Part shown: one piece after another, positions 8,364 to 12,270 of the stretch
How the letters are laid out: every line of letters starts with the position of its first letter
How positions within the stretch are numbered: position 1 is the first letter of the stretch
Assembly: GCA_004335835.1 (NCBI GenBank)
Contig: RWJK01001724.1
Coordinates: 106,899-119,168, forward strand
Source of the DNA: Scenedesmus sp. ARA3
Taxonomy: Eukaryota; Chlorophyta; Chlorophyceae; Sphaeropleales; Scenedesmaceae
DNA: 12,270 nucleotides
Direction of reading: 5' to 3'
Position numbers and translations under genes: made by a program
Notes under the pieces: generated by a model
Told to the model about the DNA's origin: nothing
What the model saw: only the letters and a program-made list of their open reading frames with translations
Database searches by the model: none

Positions 8364-10364
8364 CTGCAGGAACACACAGCAGCACATGCGACTGCATGTC
8401 AGGACTACCCACGACATGTGGATGCAGTGCCATCGATGCCAGCGCCACACAGCAACAGCAACAAGCTCAAAGCACCATTTGCAGAGCCGCTCTTGACACA
8501 TGTGCATACATGTTGTGGTTACCAAAACACTGCCGGGCGCCGAAAGCCATTGCCTGCCTCCTCGCTGCCTACCTCCCCACTGCTGCGCCGCACACGCCTG
8601 CGCTCACCTGCCCCAGCCACCTGTGCATGAACTTTGTGCCAGCAAAACACATCGGTGTGCTAAATCCCACTGCCTACATCCCAACTGCTGGGCCGCACAT
8701 GCCTGGTCTCACCTGCCCCAGCCACCTGTGCAGCAGCACCTCTTGCCAGCAAAACACAGCGGTGTGCCAAATCCCACTGCCTACATCCCCATTGCTGCAC
8801 CACACACGCCTGTCTCACCTGCCCCAGCCACCTGTGCAGCAGCACCTCGTGCCAGCAAAACACAGCGGTGTGCCACATCCCACTGCCTACATCCCCACTG
8901 CTGCACTTCACACGCCTGGTCTCACCTGCCCCAGCCACCTGTGCAGCAGCACCTCGTGCCTGCCGCAGAGCAGCTTGCAGGAGGGCGCAAACTGGGCTGT
9001 CTCCAGCCCCAGCAGGCTCAGCACCGGGTCGGACACCTGGATGCTGTTGGGGCTGCAGAAGCGGTCCATGTCCAGCAGGTCCTGCACGTCGCTGCCAAAA
9101 ACCCTGCAGGAGATTCAGTCACACACATACAATTGAGCAAGGCAAATTGGGTGTAGGTTGCGGCAGCAGAAGGCATGGACGCATCCCCACCGGATGCGAT
9201 GCCAGATGCACAACAAAAGAGAAACTAGCAAGAGAGCCGACGCAAGCAACACAGCGGGAACTGTGAAGATCAAGGACCCGCAGCTGCTGCATTCTGTTGC
9301 TGCTGCAGTTGCTGTGCGTGCTGCTGCGGGTCCTCACTCGTAGGTCCAGGAGCCCTTGCCCACCACGCCGCCTGCATACTTGCCGGCGTGAATGGTGATC
9401 TGGGTGGCCAGCGCATCACCGCCTGGCAGTGACGCCTGCAGGGGCACAGCAAGCAACAGTGTGCAGGGAGCAACGTGGTGAGTCCTGCGAGTCATTTGCT
9501 GTACATCGCACTGCATGGCGTTGCAGGAGTGTCCGCATGGCACCATGCAGACAGCAGCGTGCAGTTGCCAAGATGTTGATGCTAACAATGCAGCTAAGGT
9601 GGGTGATATGGCCGCTGCTATCCCTGTCTGATGCGTTCTTCTGCACCCTGCTTCAAAGAAGCTGTGCAGCAGGCTCGATGCCAGCCTGCGGCGCCCACCT
9701 CTGCGAGTATGCTGCTCAGGCGCTTGGCAGCGGTGAACATGACGCATGCCTGCTGCTTGGCTGGCATCTCTGGCGTGCTGGCAAACATGCAGCAGGGGCC
9801 CAGCATCCTTATTTTGTATAGGCCCAGCGCAGCTGCCACGTCATCGATCTTGCATTGCACGCTGTGGCTCCAAAACAGCAGCTCCTTCGGGGTGGCCTGC
9901 AGGACACGAAGATGCTGTTTCAGTGGACTCCGTACGCCAGTCAAACTCGCATGAGGTTACACTGGCTTGCAGGCAAACAATGCAGGTCGTTACCGCCTTG
10001 CAGCAACAGCAGCTACCTGCGGACTGATATCAGTCCAGAGAGTAGCCAGGCCTGCAGCAGCCTGCCTGAGCCAGCAACATCTGCTGTGCTGCAGGCATGC
10101 TGCGAAGCCTGCAGCTGCATCCCGCACCTGCTTGCAAGCCATTCGGTGATTTCCCAGCGACATGAACATCAGCGGGTGGTGGGTGAACAGCTCCACATAC
10201 GGAGGCTGCCCAGCATCCACGTCCAGTATCTGCTCCATCCTTGGCAGCAGCGGGCTGCCAGCTACTGCAACGGTCGCTAACACGCTTTGCAGACGGCCTG
10301 ATGCATCCAGGCTGAACCACGCTATGTGGTAGCGGCCACACAGCCAAAGCTCTTCGCGAACAGG
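7029..10364 (-). CDS. Class III adenylate/guanylate cyclase-like membrane protein with a degenerate catalytic domain (six exons, 5' end uncertain)
   Basis: Exons in transcript order are 10364-10128, 9896-9699, 9435-9338, 9103-8926, 8363-7650 and 7358-7029, stop TGA at 7031-7029. All five introns are GT-AG and the phases agree, giving about 584 residues. The cyclase domain (exons 1-4) shows ACKQATPKEL, GLYKIRML, then ITIHAGKYAGGVVG, a Y-E-VFG segment, and CSPNSIQVSDPVLSLL, the ordered landmarks of class III cyclases. Exons 5-6 hold an Ala/Gln-rich linker and at least five membrane segments. The key catalytic residues are replaced, so activity is doubtful; this may be a pseudocyclase or a partner subunit. 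The right boundary is only the open limit of the frame: a TGA lies at 10367-10365 and the true 5' exon or start is not established. The first in-frame ATG is the M of PRMEQIL. Confidence 0.82.
7359..7649 (-). other. Intron 5 of the cyclase-like gene
   Basis: The donor AAG|GTCAGT at 7650/7649 and acceptor cccgccag|GTTCGC at 7359/7358 join in phase 0, extending the membrane protein from ESLGFK into VRFKTHLL. No other feature is seen in it. Confidence 0.75.
8515..8960 (-). repeat. Tandem copies (about 106 bp) of the 3' end of cyclase exon 4 with its donor site
   Basis: A 40-bp block spanning the donor of exon 4 (8921-8960; 35 exonic bases encoding the end of GRHEVLLHRWLGQ plus GTGAG) is repeated at 8814-8853 (identical), 8708-8747 (one mismatch) and from 8603 (diverged), with a degraded unit before it. 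Start-to-start spacing is 107, 106 and 105 bp. Intron sequence between the blocks is repeated too. The copies lie in intron 4 (8925-8364) and each well-preserved one keeps CAG|GTGAG, so the intron has several equivalent donor sites. Confidence 0.9.
8926..10205 (-). other. Degenerate class III cyclase homology domain within the membrane protein
   Basis: Aligned by hand to the family, FMSLGNHRMACKQ corresponds to F-x-D-I-x-G-F-x-x-M-C-K-Q, so the first metal-binding Asp is Ser. From CKQ to the second site the spacing matches the family without gaps, and GPCCM replaces G-D-x-Y-M, so the second Asp is Pro. In VFGSDVQDLLDMD, the positions of the family's D-T-V-N-T-A-S-R-M give Ser for the Asp, Gln for the transition-state Asn and Asp for the Arg. 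The fold-forming hydrophobic and glycine positions are kept. The family alignment is from memory, not computed. Confidence 0.7.
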
Positions 10365-11143
10365 TCACCCCTCGGCCTCAGCTCCACGGTCGATGCAGGG
10401 TCCCTTAGACCTTATATGAACGTTTGAGCTCAAAACCAAGGGCTGGCCTGAGGATCAAGAAGGCCTGAAGCGAACTGCTCGAGGCGCGTCAACACAGAGC
10501 ACCACAGCATCAACAACGACGGACATCAGCACAGAATGTAACCCATCATTTTCCTGTTGCTCGTCGCAAACGCAGCGGCAATCAACGTCGAGACCGATTA
10601 CTGCTCAGCTCCCTTGCTCACAACTTGAGGCAGCGGAGCACAGGCTAGTGGTTAGACAGCACGGACTAGCAATGCATTCACCAGAAAGGCCAGGAATCCG
10701 GCGAAGAGCGGGATTCGGGCTTGCTAACCCCAAACCCTGCCACTCCACCAACCGATAGCAAGCCAGGGAAGCGACCTGCTGCTTCCACTGCGTCGCAATC
10801 AACCAAAATGCCGCATTAGCTTGCTGCCTGCAGCGTGCATCACTGCAACCTCCGACACATGGCCAACCTACTGATGCTCTGATCAACTTGCAGTCTGGCA
10901 GATGACATCAGCAAGTTGCTGCATGGCACAGCCCTCAAAGAGGACGCTGCAATTCAAACAATCCAAAGACCCACACCCCACAACAATGATATTCTCACAG
11001 CGGCCATGCTCAGCTGGCATAGCACCTTTCACGCATCAAGCTGGACCATCACCAGCGCTAGCCTGGCATCATGTGGATCATCCGGGATGAAGCTGGGTGT
11101 GCAATGTTGAGAAGCACCAGCCGTCGCCGATGCTGCTCATGCA
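10365..11143 (-). other. Spacer between the ATP11 stop and the cyclase-like exons
   Basis: This should hold the ATP11 3' UTR and the promoter or 5' exons of the cyclase-like gene, but no exon is firmly supported. A minus-strand CATATAAGG, TATA-like, lies at about 10408-10418. A minus-strand frame at 10404-10330 reads ASTVELRPRGDLFAKSFG and seems to continue, shifted by one base, into the frame of cyclase exon 1. A hydrophobic 23-codon segment ending in TAA lies at 10723-10652. No TGTAA is seen on the minus strand here. Confidence 0.45.
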
Positions 11144-12211
11144 TCACCGTCCATTGCTGATGCCCAGCTGCTGCAGCAGCAGGCCAAAGTCAAACTTGTC
11201 TGGCGCATGGTTGAACTGGTACACCATCTGGTAGCTGCTGGGGTCCGTGTAGAGGGCACGTGTCAGCTCCATCACTGTCCGAGCCTGGAGACAGGTGACA
11301 GCAGCAGCAGCAGCAGCCACAGCATAAACAAAAGCTGCGAGAGTCGCGAATGGTGTCTAGAGATGTGCATGCGCTTTGTGTCAAACGTGCGGCTGCAAGC
11401 ACTGCATGCGCACATTGCATGTGCCACCTCGTTCAACTGCCGCACTGAAGACTCGAGGATATGCTGGCTAGCTCACTGCTTGACTCCCTGTCATTAACAC
11501 ACTTTAAAAAGGTATAACGCCGCACAGGCAGCCAAACACAGACCACCCACCTCTGCAGTGTTGATGAGCTCAGGGTACAGCACATCACCCCGCAGCAGCA
11601 CCAGCCCGTGACTGCCGGCTAGCTCAGTGTAACACGTCAGCGACAGGTGAGCTGGCGCATTGCTGCCCAGCTGCCTGTACTGCTCCAGCGTTGTGACAAG
11701 CGCCTGCTGCGGCTGCCATTGGATAAGCAGCGAGCAGAAGCCCTGCAGGCGCCGCACAGTTGCAGTTGCAGATTGGTGGTGATGCCGTGCTGCACGTGGT
11801 GCCTGAGTTGCTGGATGCGAGCACAGCAGCTCCCACCATGTGCCAACCCAGCCAAAAGCAAGCTGTATGCCTGTGTGTGTCTGAGCACAACAAACAGCAC
11901 CAATGCTGACTGGGTACAACTGCCACTATGCACACAGCCAGGTCATCTGCAATCATGCTGCTGCTGGACTGCCTACTAGCTTGAGAGTGTGTGACAGTGC
12001 TGCTTGCGACATACAGCTGTGCCACGCCATTTCCCTGGCACTGCTAACGCCTAATTGTTCAAAATTGTTCCACCACCAATCCTCCTCTCACCTTAGGGGC
12101 CTTGCGCAGCGGCAGCACAAACAGTGGGCTGGCAGCAGCACGCGCTGCCAGCGCTGCATGCTCATCGCTGCTCATGACTGTTGCCACATGGCTGCTTGAG
12201 GCCTCATGGTG
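11144..12211 (-). CDS. ATP11: ATP11 family F1-ATPase assembly chaperone, C-terminal part (three exons)
   Basis: Exons in transcript order are 12211-12092 (40 codons), 11742-11551 (64 codons) and 11284-11144 (46 codons plus TGA). All junctions are GT-AG in phase 0. The joined protein of 150 residues shows PLFVLPLRKAPKGFCSLL, then TTLEQYRQLGSNAPAHLSL, CYTELAGSHGLVLLRGDV, PELINTAEARTVMELTRALY and a final QFNHAPDKFDF. This is the order of the ATP11/ATPAF1 domain, whose C-terminal F-N-H-x-P-x-x-F-D-F is characteristic. Atp11 binds the F1 beta subunit in the mitochondrial matrix and keeps it soluble until it joins alpha. The targeting peptide and start of the domain lie beyond the right edge. Introns are 12091-11743 and 11550-11285; neither shows the exon-end repeats of the other two genes. 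Confidence 0.9.
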
Positions 12212-12213
12212 CT

Positions 12214-12270
<57 letters not shown>
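12212..12270. repeat. (CAG)n microsatellite at the right window edge
   Basis: Some nineteen CAG units run to the end of the window. On the minus strand they form a CTG tract ending in ctgcag, whose AG at 12213-12212 is the acceptor of the ATP11 exon. The tract is cut by the window edge, as at position 1. Confidence 0.95.

Noticed and set aside
8189..8377. Alternative frame from the exon 5 acceptor reading RQMAHPACRQAPQQQQ
   Set aside because: It would need the donor CACAG|GTGG for exon 4. The donor GGGGCAG|GTGAG is stronger, keeps phase 0 and leads into the frame with membrane segments.
8603..8960. Regularly spaced direct repeats that might be read as a CRISPR array
   Set aside because: The whole 105-107 bp unit is repeated, not just a short repeat with unique spacers, and the conserved block is an exon end in a eukaryotic gene.
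9334..9338. Apparent end of a protein at the TGA after GKGSWTYE
   Set aside because: The TGA is part of the donor GA|GTGAGG. Splicing to 9103 restores the cyclase order YE-VFG.

Overview
The window looks like nuclear DNA of a green alga, most probably of the Chlamydomonadales. It carries a CSP41-type chloroplast RNA-binding protein gene, intron-rich genes with GT-AG splice sites, TGTAA polyadenylation motifs of the green-algal kind, and many (CAG)n/(CTG)n tracts. A Haematococcus-like species would fit, but the species is a guess. There is no sign of bacterial gene organisation: no operons, no ribosome binding sites, no long intact ORF with a recognisable product.

Layout: (1) 1-3010, plus strand: the 3' part of a CSP41 gene (coding exons at 877-1031, 1187-1298 and 2114-2297), whose introns and 3' flank are filled with tandem copies of its own exon ends. 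(2) 3011-3321: a short zone between two convergent genes, bounded by TGTAA on each strand. (3) 3322-7028: a long stretch without a convincing gene, A/C-biased on the plus strand, probably the very long 3' UTR or flank of the next gene. (4) 7029-10364, minus strand: six exons of a class III nucleotidyl cyclase-like protein followed by at least five membrane segments. Its cyclase domain is recognisable but lacks both metal-binding aspartates and the transition-state Asn/Arg. (5) 10365-11143: a spacer. (6) 11144-12211, minus strand: the last three exons of ATP11, the F1-ATPase assembly chaperone. Both window ends lie inside (CAG)n tracts.

The three genes have unrelated roles (chloroplast RNA metabolism, a membrane cyclase-like protein, mitochondrial ATP synthase assembly) and are not expected to act together. 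The most notable signal is structural. In two genes on opposite strands, short segments spanning an exon end have been duplicated in tandem into the intron or 3' flank at five places: the donor side of the exon upstream of 877, the acceptor side at 877, the donor side at 1298, the terminal exon, and cyclase exon 4. The periods are about 105-156 bp. The copies mostly keep the GT or AG, so these introns are lined with decoy splice sites or candidate mini-exons.
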